Positions 1 through 7,257 of a stretch of DNA of 35,675 nucleotides are shown here, one piece after another. This DNA comes from Promethearchaeota archaeon Loki_b31 (GTDB lineage Archaea; Asgardarchaeota; Lokiarchaeia; Sigyniarchaeales; SOKP01). The stretch is from assembly GCA_005222975.1 (NCBI GenBank), contig NJBI01000037.1, positions 1 to 35,675 of the forward strand. The letters run 5' to 3'. The position numbers and the translations under genes are program-made. The notes under the pieces were generated by a model. The model was not told the origin of the DNA. It saw only the letters and a list, made by a program, of their open reading frames with translations, and ran no database searches. How positions within the stretch are numbered: the first letter of the stretch is position 1; each line of letters starts with the position of its first letter.

Positions 1-206
1 TTACAATCCTTACAAATGAATGTTACTTTCTCGTATCTTATCCGCCTACAGATCGTCGGCGTGCCAAGGTCTTGAATTGTTCGCATTTTATACGTTTTGC
101 GTTTAATTTTTTCGCTACCGCAAGAGGAACATTTTTCAGGGAAGAAATCTGCGTCCGAATGCTCGCGAATTTCAACTTCTAACTTATCTTCGTGTTTTTT
201 TTCCAT
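1..206 (-). CDS. Transposase N-terminus with zinc ribbon, ISL3-like (cut by window edge)
   Basis: An ATG at 206-204 opens a reading frame that runs off the left edge after 68 codons, so only the N-terminus is visible. It holds a zinc-ribbon pattern: a CSSCGS pair near residue 27, a basic stretch with RTIQDLGT, and a second pair in FICKDC. This is the arrangement of the zinc ribbon that opens ISL3-type and related DDE transposases, where it helps bind the element ends. The stretch looks richer in G and C than the AT-rich DNA to its right, which fits a mobile element. No inverted end could be identified. It could instead be another zinc-ribbon protein; the catalytic part lies outside the window. 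Confidence 0.5.
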   Translation of the reverse strand, partial: MEKKHEDKLEVEIREHSDADFFPEKCSSCGSEKIKRKTYKMRTIQDLGTPTICRRIRYEKVTFICKDC

Positions 207-593
207 GAATAATATTTGGTTTTTGAAGATTTAAGTTTTTTGTTTTAATTGGTTGGTAGAATTGGAGGATACGGGAATTGAGACGTGTAATAAGAAACAA
301 GCTACATCTTTTAGAGGAAATTTGCTTAATAAGCTAAATAAGTTGAATAATACACAAATTTTGTCGAATGAAAACATTTAAATGATTTATTAGCTATTCT
401 TTAATAAACATACTCGAGATTTAAAAAATAATGTTCTTTAAGGAAATAATTATGTCTAATAAATTAATTTAGACATAAAAGTCATATTATATTGAGGTAA
501 TAATATTTTGGAAAAATTAAAAATCTAAAATTAGTTCATTAAGCATTTAATACTTCGTTAGAGAAGATACCATAATAACAGTTAGTCTTAAAA
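207..593. other. Gene-free AT-rich stretch
   Basis: No supported gene lies between the transposase fragment and the tRNA. All reading frames are short. The only clear structure is an inverted repeat at 450-478, listed separately. Because the transposase fragment starts at 206 on the minus strand, this stretch should include its promoter and perhaps one end of that element. Confidence 0.5.
450..478. repeat. Perfect 10-bp inverted repeat (hairpin or operator)
   Basis: The arms TTATGTCTAA (450-459) and TTAGACATAA (469-478) are perfect inverted copies around a 9-nt AT loop. It lies about 115 nt past the 3' end of tRNA-Ile. It could be an RNA hairpin in the tRNA trailer, a protein-binding palindrome, or part of a mobile-element end. 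No U-tract follows, so a simple terminator is not favoured. Confidence 0.45.
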
Positions 594-710
594 TGGGAAA
601 GGGGGGCTTCGAACCCCCGACCTCACGGTTATCAGCCGTGCGCTATACCAGGCTAAGCCACTGAAGAGATACTTCGATTATAAGAATCCTCTCTCCCAAG
701 CCGCTTCCCC
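594..710 (-). tRNA. tRNA-Ile (GAT) with an apparent intron after the acceptor stem
   Basis: On the minus strand, bases 660 to 594 give a normal tRNA from U8 onward: D-arm, a CTGATAA anticodon loop (anticodon GAT, isoleucine), a five-pair T-stem with a TTCGAAG loop, and acceptor 3' half CTTTCCC with discriminator A. The bases directly before U8 cannot pair with that half. A GGGGAAG at 710-704 pairs along all seven positions, with one G-U. Removing the 43 nt between them (703-661) gives a 74-nt tRNA, which is exactly normal. The intron would lie between positions 7 and 8. A strict bulge-helix-bulge is not clear, so splice sites are inferred from the mature fold. The only unusual position left is a T13-T22 mismatch. 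The alternative is a disrupted tRNA pseudogene. Confidence 0.85.
661..703 (-). other. Putative 43-nt tRNA-Ile intron, position 7/8
   Basis: This is the segment between acceptor 5' half GGGGAAG and U8 of tRNA-Ile. Its 5' end and the exon that follows share GGCTT, so the boundary could slide a few bases if position 8 were C. U8 is nearly universal and fixes the cut at 7/8. GAAG at the exon end can pair with CTTC near the intron 3' end, leaving 3-nt bulges on each side, but this register does not give the correct mature product. Confidence 0.55.
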
Positions 711-857
711 ATTCAAGGATAAGTAGTAAATTCAATAATTCTTTATTTTTTATATATTTAAATAGTTACTATTAAAGTTTAATGTGATCGAATAATTTAA
801 ATTATATCTACCTAAAAAATTTTTTGAGTATTTATAAAATAAAAATTTCTTTTATAT

Positions 858-2327
858 CTACAAAAAGTCATCTAAAGAACCTTTAATTCTATATGGTTCA
901 TCTTCTCCTAAAGGATCAAATCTAATAAAAGGATCGTATTTCATTCGAACATCATTAAAACCAAATATTTCTTTAATTTGCTTATTAAATTGTTGAATAA
1001 TTTCCTGTATTACTTCTTTTTGATTATTTAATAATTTTCTTCTATCAAAACCGTTTTTCTCTTTTAATCGTATTAATATTCCTTTTTTTTCATAAGAAAC
1101 TTCATTTTTAACAGAATCTCTCGCATTTATTATAGCAAAATCCCTCATATTATTACAGAAAGGATTTTTTTCTAGATCTTCCTCATCATGATGAATACCA
1201 TCATATTCTCCACCTATAGCAAATTCATAATTATCACCGTTATTCCCTACAATGCAAACATTAGGACAAAAATGATCATATCGTAATTGACCAGCGAAAA
1301 CACGAATCTTATATTTTATTCTATTAATTTCTATTGTTCGATTAATAACTTTTTCTCTATCAATTTCACAAGCCTGTTTTAGGCTAACTTGAGCTTCAAA
1401 TTCTTTGTTGAAAAACTGGCTTAAATAATTCCTCATCATCCTTTCACAAAAATGCTCATTGCAATGCGGGCACCAATTATAATCATATATTAATTTTCTC
1501 ACCTGAATCAGAAACTTGTGCCCTTCTCCGCATGATATATTTATATATCTATCAGTAGGATATTCGGACATTGATTCAAAAATTACTTTCGGAGTTAGAA
1601 CATACGCCTTTCCATAACTTCGTTGATGAACGAAGTCTTCAATATCCTCATATTCAATTTTCCTTCGTTTAGCGCACTGCTTCCCCCATATTGCATCATA
1701 AATTGCATGTGATTCTTCAAGACTATAACATTTAGTTTGAATAAGATAGTCTATTACCCACGGTTTAAATGTATTTTTACTGAGTATCCGACATAATTTA
1801 GTGTTTAATAGCCTATTCCTCGTCGGTATTAAAGAGGTTCTCTCAGGATATAATCTAATATAATTTTCAATTATTTCATAAAACCTAATTTTTTTTCTTT
1901 GTTCAGCAGAACTCTCTGGCCAAAATAATTTAATAATATCATCAACTACTTTTTTTCCATATATTATCTCCAGCCAAGTTGAAATATAAGCCCTAAGAGT
2001 TGGTCTTGAAATTCCTAAACGCTCTGAAATTGTTCGTAATGATCCAAATCTGTCATCATATATAATATCTTTAAAACAATTTATTGGGTCATTTCCCAAT
2101 AAATCTATTACATAATTTCTAATTTTTTGTTTTTCTATTTCACTGAGATTTGAACTACTAAGGTGTGAACCCAAATTTATATTGTTAGAAGGATAAAAAC
2201 CTGAATCATTCTCTTCGCAATAAGTAGAATAGCGATCTTTGGAATTACGTAATCCACAATAACCTTTACCACTAACGTAATCTCTTTTCTGAGAATTGTC
2301 ATTCCTTTTTTTATTTTCCTTTTTCAT
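858..2327 (-). CDS. HTH, treble-clef zinc finger and nuclease-like protein
   Basis: A 489-residue protein of the mobile-endonuclease style; no exact family was recognised. Residues about 95-125 look like a helix-turn-helix (ISERLGISRPTLRAYI). Residues 266-289 carry CGEGH followed by CPHC, a treble-clef zinc finger. The C-terminal part resembles restriction or Vsr-like nuclease folds: E295 just after the zinc finger, D351 in RYDHF, E374 and D376 in GGEYDG, H379 in a GIHH turn, and a D396/D404/K407 helix. Expected role: DNA recognition plus cleavage, as in a homing or restriction-type enzyme. It stands alone between a tRNA gene and a long gene-free stretch, with no methylase beside it, which favours a selfish or mobile endonuclease over a standard restriction pair. 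Catalytic residues are inferred by pattern only. Confidence 0.6.
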   Translation of the reverse strand: MKKENKKRNDNSQKRDYVSGKGYCGLRNSKDRYSTYCEENDSGFYPSNNINLGSHLSSSNLSEIEKQKIRNYVIDLLGNDPINCFKDIIYDDRFGSLRTISERLGISRPTLRAYISTWLEIIYGKKVVDDIIKLFWPESSAEQRKKIRFYEIIENYIRLYPERTSLIPTRNRLLNTKLCRILSKNTFKPWVIDYLIQTKCYSLEESHAIYDAIWGKQCAKRRKIEYEDIEDFVHQRSYGKAYVLTPKVIFESMSEYPTDRYINISCGEGHKFLIQVRKLIYDYNWCPHCNEHFCERMMRNYLSQFFNKEFEAQVSLKQACEIDREKVINRTIEINRIKYKIRVFAGQLRYDHFCPNVCIVGNNGDNYEFAIGGEYDGIHHDEEDLEKNPFCNNMRDFAIINARDSVKNEVSYEKKGILIRLKEKNGFDRRKLLNNQKEVIQEIIQQFNKQIKEIFGFNDVRMKYDPFIRFDPLGEDEPYRIKGSLDDFL

Positions 2328-2968
2328 ATAATCCCATACATTTTATTATTTTTCTTTTACTTCATTTTTGATTAAATTTTTATCTTTAAATTTATATACA
2401 TCTTGATAAATTGCTAAGCAATAGAACAAAAATCTATAATTTTTATTTTGAGCCTTATTAGAACTATCTATTTTAAAATTCATGACATTAATTTTTTTCT
2501 TTTCTCTTTAGAGATATGACTCTTAAAGTTTATAAATTTATATATTTTCTATTCAAACGATTTTGTCTTTATAAATATATTAAAAATCTTTTATGAAATT
2601 TTGCCTTTATAAGTATATCATAAAATTCATGAAAAGGAATACCCCTTAAATACCTTATACTACTGTAAACTATCTTGGGATAATGTTTTATACTTCAATA
2701 AATTATATTCCCTTGGTTTTTAAATTATTAAACAATAAGGGAGTAAAGGTTTAATTATAATTCCCTCTCAAGCTAATAATAATCTTTTAAAAAGTAGAAT
2801 GGTATAACTCTAATATATGTTCAGAGAACACATTTAATAGTGTAAAAATGATTATTTTAAAAAGCATTAACGAACGAATAAATTTACAAAACTTTTGGCT
2901 TCTAAAGCCTCAAATTTTAATAGAATAAAGAGCATACTTTTTTATAATAATCTTAAAAAGTGAATTTA
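2328..2968. other. Gene-free AT-rich stretch with a degenerate direct repeat
   Basis: No reading frame worth calling was seen. 2559-2585 and 2597-2625 are imperfect direct copies (TTTTGTCTTTATAAATAT versus TTTTGCCTTTATAAGTAT) about 38-40 nt apart, each with a TATA-like core. The stretch should contain the promoters of the endonuclease-like gene on its left and the small gene on its right. Confidence 0.4.
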
Positions 2969-3400
2969 ATGTCTAATATTTTAAACTATTCTATTATTGG
3001 GTTAGAGGATTATCTAATAAGTTTTGAAAGCTATTGTTCACCATGTGAAATCCAAAAGTTTTGTAAATATGGAAAAACAGAGTCTTTTTCGATAACGATA
3101 AATTGCGGCGATTTAAATAGGGCAAAAGAAAAAATTAAATTTGACCAGCTTCAGAAGCTTCAAAAAAAAGAGGACGTTTCTGTCACTTATGAAGAGCTAA
3201 TTAAGAAAGTGAAGATAAACTTGCAAAGTATTTTTAGTCAAATATGGAAAGAAAAAGTCAAAGCTCAAAAAGAGGAAATTAGATGTCTAGATTCGAGAAA
3301 AACAGACTCTATGCTTGTTGCTCAACAAGGTCAAGATTGGTGGCAAGACTTTGTTACAACAATGAAAGAAATAAATCGAGAGTGTAAAAAAATCCTGTAG
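2969..3400 (+). CDS. Small hypothetical protein with N-terminal Cys motif
   Basis: About 143 residues; family not recognised. The N-terminal part carries SYCSPCEIQKFCKYG, a C-x2-C-x5-C pattern that could hold a metal or a structural disulfide. The rest is charged and helical, with KIKFDQLQKLQKKED and a long basic helix likely to form a coiled coil. I chose ATG 2969; an in-frame GTG at 2960 is possible. It stands alone, 374 nt before the TFB gene, on the same strand. No function is proposed. Confidence 0.55.
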   Translation: MSNILNYSIIGLEDYLISFESYCSPCEIQKFCKYGKTESFSITINCGDLNRAKEKIKFDQLQKLQKKEDVSVTYEELIKKVKINLQSIFSQIWKEKVKAQKEEIRCLDSRKTDSMLVAQQGQDWWQDFVTTMKEINRECKKIL

Positions 3401-3774
3401 ATCAACCCTACAATTTGAATATAACATCAAAAAAACGAATTTAATTTTTTAAATTTGAAAGTTTTATATATAAAAGTAGGAACCCTAGAAAAACTAAGAT
3501 AAATTTGGTGATATCTGTTACAAGTGTTATGATTTGTGGATTTACAACTTTTATATCATTAATGCTGTAGGATATTGTAGACAGCAAATAATTTTGATCG
3601 AAAGATTTATATATCCAAAGTGGATATAATTAATTTGCATTCAAGGAAGAAATCGATTTTCAGTCACAAGAAATTTAGATTTTCAAATAAAGCGTTTTTC
3701 AGTTAGTATACACGGGAATTTAGTAGTTTTAATATTTAGTTTGAGAATTATTTTTTTAAAAAGAGGTTTTTAAT
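3401..3774. other. Long upstream region of the TFB gene
   Basis: No gene was seen in these 374 bases. A TATA-like TTTATATAT at 3606-3614 overlaps the palindrome at 3610-3628. If used, it would give a leader of about 140 nt before the TFB start. A second TATA-like stretch (TTTTATATATAAAA) lies near 3462-3475. Confidence 0.4.
3610..3628 (+). promoter_or_regulatory. TATA-overlapping palindrome upstream of TFB
   Basis: Perfect 7-bp arms TATATCC and GGATATA flank a 5-nt centre. The left arm overlaps the best TATA box (TTTATATAT) of this intergenic region. A repressor bound here would block TBP, so an autoregulated TFB promoter is plausible. This is inferred from sequence symmetry and position only. 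Confidence 0.4.
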
Positions 3775-4662
3775 ATGGAAATAAAATCTGAAGTTAGAAA
3801 TTTATCAAATTTATGTCCAGAATGTGAAGGAAAGACAATTTCAGTTCAAGAAAAGGGAGAAATCGTATGTCGTCAATGTGGGTTAGTTATAAGCGAAAGG
3901 ATTTTGGATACAGCTCATAGCGGTAAAAGAGCTTTTACAAAGCAAGAAAAAGAAAGAAGGGAAAGGATGGGATCTCCAATCTCTATTTTGTTACCTGATA
4001 TGGGTTTAAGTACGATTATTGATAAAAATAATATAACAAATCCTGATTTAAAAAGAGCTGCAAAATGGAATTCTCGTATGACTTGGGATAAAAGGAATAT
4101 GCTAATCGCCACAACTGAGTTAAAAAGAATAGGAAGTAATTTAAATTTACCCATTCATGTAAAAAAAGCCGCCATTAGGTTATATATTGAAGCATTTAAG
4201 AGAAAATTATTACGCGGCAGATCTATAAATGGGATGGTTGCCGCTTGCTTATATTTCGCTTGTAGAGAAAGAAGAATTCCAAGAACTCTTCAAGAAATAT
4301 TAGATGAAACTTCTATTAATGCAAAAAATGTAAGAAGATGTTACAGAACATTAATAAGAGAATTAAATTTGAAAGTGCCTTCTACTGATCCGATTTCTCT
4401 TATACCAAGGTATATTGCTGAATTGGGCTTAGACGCCGAAACTGAAAAAACTGCAATAAAAATTTTACAGTCTTTTATTTCAAAATATTCGACAAGTGGT
4501 AAAGATCCAAAAGGTTTGTGCGCAGGAGCATTATACTTAGTATGTAAAAAGAAAGACAAAAGGATTTCTCAAAAAGAAATTGCTAATGTTGTAGGAGTCA
4601 CAGAAGTGACTCTTCGTTCTAGGTATAAAGAATTGATAAATAAATTAAACATTAAAATATAA
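3775..4662 (+). CDS. tfb: Transcription initiation factor B (TFB)
   Basis: Archaeal TFIIB homologue, 295 residues. It bridges TBP on the TATA box with RNA polymerase and sets the start site. The N-terminal zinc ribbon shows CPECEG and CRQCG (residues about 14-35). The B-reader/linker follows, then two cyclin repeats from about residue 105, with typical GRSINGMVAACLYFACRERR in the first and CAGALYLVCKKKDKRISQKEIA in the second. The C-terminal helix-turn-helix that reads the BRE is present (NVVGVTEVTLRSRYKEL). Length and domain order are those of a standard, functional TFB. AGAGG at 3762-3766 provides a ribosome-binding site about 8 nt before the ATG. A second, more divergent TFB is at 29242-30276. 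Confidence 0.95.
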   Translation: MEIKSEVRNLSNLCPECEGKTISVQEKGEIVCRQCGLVISERILDTAHSGKRAFTKQEKERRERMGSPISILLPDMGLSTIIDKNNITNPDLKRAAKWNSRMTWDKRNMLIATTELKRIGSNLNLPIHVKKAAIRLYIEAFKRKLLRGRSINGMVAACLYFACRERRIPRTLQEILDETSINAKNVRRCYRTLIRELNLKVPSTDPISLIPRYIAELGLDAETEKTAIKILQSFISKYSTSGKDPKGLCAGALYLVCKKKDKRISQKEIANVVGVTEVTLRSRYKELINKLNIKI

Positions 4663-4672
4663 TTTTTTTCTT

Positions 4673-5264
4673 TTAAAATTCTTTTTTCAGAAGGAGTTTA
4701 ATAAAATCTGGAAGGGTCATTAAATAGCTTTGAGCATTAGGAAGCTGTTCTTTGATCTTTATAAATAGTTGAGAATAATGTTCTGCCTTATCTTTTTGTT
4801 TTAGAACTTCGTTGCGCGATTGTTCTCGTATTGGCTCAACAGGAATTCCACGTAATACAGATCTAGCAGGAATTATTAAGCCTGGGGGAATTTGGCTTTT
4901 ATTGATAATTATTGAACCTTCACCAATTGAACTTTCTTCGTAAATAAGAGTACCTTCCATAATTTGAACATAATCTTCCATAAAACACCCTAAAATGGTA
5001 ACTCCCGATTCAATAATGCAATATCGCCCTATATGAATTGAGCTTTTTTGGGATCTTGTAAACATCATAACACCATTAAATACGGTAGTGTACTCTCCAA
5101 TGTTAATTTTAGAGTTTTCAGCACGTATAATAGAGCCAGGCCATATAATAGCATTATCATTTACAGTGACATCACCTATTAAAGTAGCAAGTGGAGATAC
5201 ATAACTATTACTACTGATATTAGGACTTCTTCCGTTATATTCAAGTAATACTATTTTTTTTCAT
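4673..5264 (-). CDS. Gamma-carbonic-anhydrase-like hexapeptide protein, frameshifted at its start
   Basis: Left-handed beta-helix protein of the gamma carbonic anhydrase/YrdA type, about 196 residues. Repeats such as IGDVTV, NAIIWPGSIIRAE, KINIGEY and HIGRYCIIESGVTILG are clear, followed by a C-terminal helix (EHYSQLFIKIKEQL). The usual zinc-binding histidines are absent: family positions for H are occupied by residues such as M/F/T (FNGVMMFT) and G-C-F. It is therefore probably a structural or binding member, not an active anhydrase. The body frame has no start codon before the ATGs at 5068. The natural ATG at 5264-5262 is followed by eight A's, and one A fewer would join it to the frame MKKIVLLEYNG. 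Either the A-run is a sequence error, or the gene uses slippage, or it is mutated. Confidence 0.8.
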
Positions 5265-5345
5265 CTCTTTAAATAATTTTATTTTATATTAAAACTAAAA
5301 AGAAGGTAAAATTTTAACCATTTAAATTTAATTTATTTATTAATT

Positions 5346-5353
5346 TCTAATGA
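5346..5353. repeat. Target-site duplication, left copy
   Basis: TCTAATGA directly outside the left inverted end. It matches TCTAATGG at 7186-7193 in seven of eight bases, so the duplication is 7-8 bp. Confidence 0.6.
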
Positions 5354-5430
5354 GTGTATTTTTAAATCTATAAATAAACCTTATTTTTAAAAGTTTTAAA
5401 TCTTATTCCGACTAAAATCTTGATTATCCT
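5354..5430. repeat. IS left terminal inverted repeat
   Basis: Pairs with 7109-7185 with about five mismatches over 77 bp. The transposase stop (5426-5424) lies inside it. Confidence 0.85.
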
Positions 5431-6893
5431 ATTCGTAAAAAAGTCGGATTTCGCGAGTATTCCGGTAAGAGTATTTGAAAACCGTCTTTTTTTGCAATTT
5501 CGGGAAATACTGAATAAAAATCAACGCCTTTTGTCATAGTAAAGATACGAGTTTTCCCAATTAGGTCAGGTCTACCGAGTTTATAGGCCGTATTAATTTT
5601 GAGAAGATCTAAAATTAAAATTAAATAACGATGTTTTGACACCATTTCTAATCCACGCACGTTTGCTCGTCTTGCGTGATACACCACTATAATGTGCGAA
5701 AACTGTCGCTCAATTTCAGATCTAATGTTCATCAATAAGATTAAATCTTCTTTAGTCCAATTAGAGGGAATGAAATCCATGTTAACGTAGAAATTGTCAG
5801 TTAATTTCATTATATTTTGATTTTTTATGGACTTTTTCGAGTTGATTAAAGGGATTATACCCATTTCAAACAGCCACCGTAAAATCTCGATGGAATACGG
5901 ACCGGCATCAGCAAGAATTATTAAGGGTCTCTCTAAACCTAACTTAAAAAAATGTTTAAATGTCTCTTTAAAGACTGTATACTCGTCAATATTACCCGAG
6001 AATAACTCACAATAAATCGGAACAGAACGATTACTGCAATAGGCGTATATGGTAGAAACTTTATAGCCCACGCCATAGATCTTTCCTTGATGCATGCAAA
6101 ATCCCGCCTCTGGATCGTTATAAGACCCTTTTTCTTTATTAAAATGATCGCTACTATTTGAATGAACAAATTGACAATCCCAAATAAGTATTCTGTTTTT
6201 AACAATCTTAAACTCATAAGCTTCTTCGAGCAGTTCGAAAAAGAATTGCTTTAGCGCTTTTAAAGGAATAGATCTCATGGCATGACTTACTATATTTACG
6301 CCAGGGAAGTAGTCCGGGTCGTGAAGCACGGTTTTAAGATAATTGGCTTGAAAATATCTAATTGCATTCAAGTATGACGTGTAATTATCAATTCCTATGT
6401 GAATGCGGGAGAGTTCAAAGATGATTATATCGTGTAGGAATCGATTCTTAAAAGAAATATCCCTTGCTTCTAATGTCTCTTGAAGATCATCAAAATAAGA
6501 GAAATTGTTGCAAATTATAATGTGTTCAAAAAAACCAGTAAAGCCAGAAAGTGCTTTCAGCATTAGTTTTTCAACCCGAACAATTCCTTCATAATTTATC
6601 TCTGACTCAGGTACAACCGCCACGTCTCGGAATCTCCTAAGATATTGAGGTTTTGTGGGTGTTAAATCTCCCTTTTTAATAAAACGGTCAATTTTATAGA
6701 ATAATTTTGTAATATCTTTCTTCCTACCACGCTTCTGTTTAGGTTTTCGAGGTACGCTATAAATGAGTTTCATCGCTGTCCTGTAATCCCTTTGAATGCT
6801 CATTACATAAACATATTTCTTAACCCCAAAAATATAATCTGTAATTTGCATTTGGGTAATTGAATCCTTATTTTTATATTTTAAGACAATCAA
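5424..6893 (-). CDS. IS4-superfamily-like DDE transposase
   Basis: A 489-residue transposase that cuts and joins the element ends. A basic N-terminal segment (PRKPKQKRGRKKDITKLFY) is likely to bind DNA. The catalytic RNase H-like core shows three acidic positions: D in LIWDCQFVHSNS, D in IILADAGPYSIE, and E in IRSEIERQFSHI, followed by the basic patch YHARRANVRGLE. This spacing matches the DDE_Tnp_1 (IS4/IS5-like) families; the exact IS family is not assigned. The frame is intact from end to end, so the element may be active. It is the only gene between the paired inverted repeats. The start may be a downstream ATG such as that of MSIQRDYRT, since the first ~30 residues look less transposase-like. 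Confidence 0.9.
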   Translation of the reverse strand: MIVLKYKNKDSITQMQITDYIFGVKKYVYVMSIQRDYRTAMKLIYSVPRKPKQKRGRKKDITKLFYKIDRFIKKGDLTPTKPQYLRRFRDVAVVPESEINYEGIVRVEKLMLKALSGFTGFFEHIIICNNFSYFDDLQETLEARDISFKNRFLHDIIIFELSRIHIGIDNYTSYLNAIRYFQANYLKTVLHDPDYFPGVNIVSHAMRSIPLKALKQFFFELLEEAYEFKIVKNRILIWDCQFVHSNSSDHFNKEKGSYNDPEAGFCMHQGKIYGVGYKVSTIYAYCSNRSVPIYCELFSGNIDEYTVFKETFKHFFKLGLERPLIILADAGPYSIEILRWLFEMGIIPLINSKKSIKNQNIMKLTDNFYVNMDFIPSNWTKEDLILLMNIRSEIERQFSHIIVVYHARRANVRGLEMVSKHRYLILILDLLKINTAYKLGRPDLIGKTRIFTMTKGVDFYSVFPEIAKKDGFQILLPEYSRNPTFLRIG

Positions 6894-7108
6894 TTGTTTT
6901 CCTCGTTCTTTTATGATTATAAAATTAAGAGATTATTTAAATGTTTTGGTTGAATTAAGGCGTTTTAATAAATGTTTTCACTCAAAAGATCACTGATTTC
7001 ATTTTTTAAAATTCAGAGTTAGAATAATTAATGTGGAACACTGATATACTATTTGATTTCGTATTAAGACCTAGCTCCATCCTCGATTTTTGCGACAAAA
7101 TTTAAAAG

Positions 7109-7185
7109 AGGATAATCAGAAATTTAGTCGGAATAAGATTTAAAACTTTTAAAAATAAGATTTATTTATAGATTTAAAAATACCC
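7109..7185. repeat. IS right terminal inverted repeat
   Basis: Inverted copy of 5354-5430. The stretch 6894-7108 between the transposase start and this repeat holds no gene; it should contain the transposase promoter. Confidence 0.85.
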
Positions 7186-7193
7186 TCTAATGG
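7186..7193. repeat. Target-site duplication, right copy
   Basis: TCTAATGG directly outside the right inverted end; see 5346-5353. Confidence 0.6.
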
Positions 7194-7257
7194 ATTCTTT
7201 TCATTATTATTGGTATTATTTCATCTTTATTTTTAAGATAAAAATTAGAAGTCCCGT

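Larger units (their letters stand above)
5354..7185. mobile_element. Complete insertion sequence with ~77-bp inverted ends
   Basis: About 1.83 kb. The left end (5354-5430) and the right end (7185-7109 read backwards) are inverted copies over 77 bp with about five differences; both contain AAATCTTATTCCGACTAAA. Inside is one intact 489-residue DDE transposase on the minus strand, whose last codons lie within the left inverted end. The element is flanked by a 7-8 bp duplication, TCTAATG(A/G). It sits between the gamma-carbonic-anhydrase-like gene and the NIF3-like gene without breaking either. Intact gene and matching ends suggest a recent insertion. Confidence 0.85.

Noticed and set aside
3915..4154. 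Minus-strand hydrophobic frame inside TFB.
   Set aside because: Shadow of the conserved TFB coding sequence.
5939..6217. Open frame inside the transposase on the same strand.
   Set aside because: It is an out-of-frame reading of the transposase gene with no family features.
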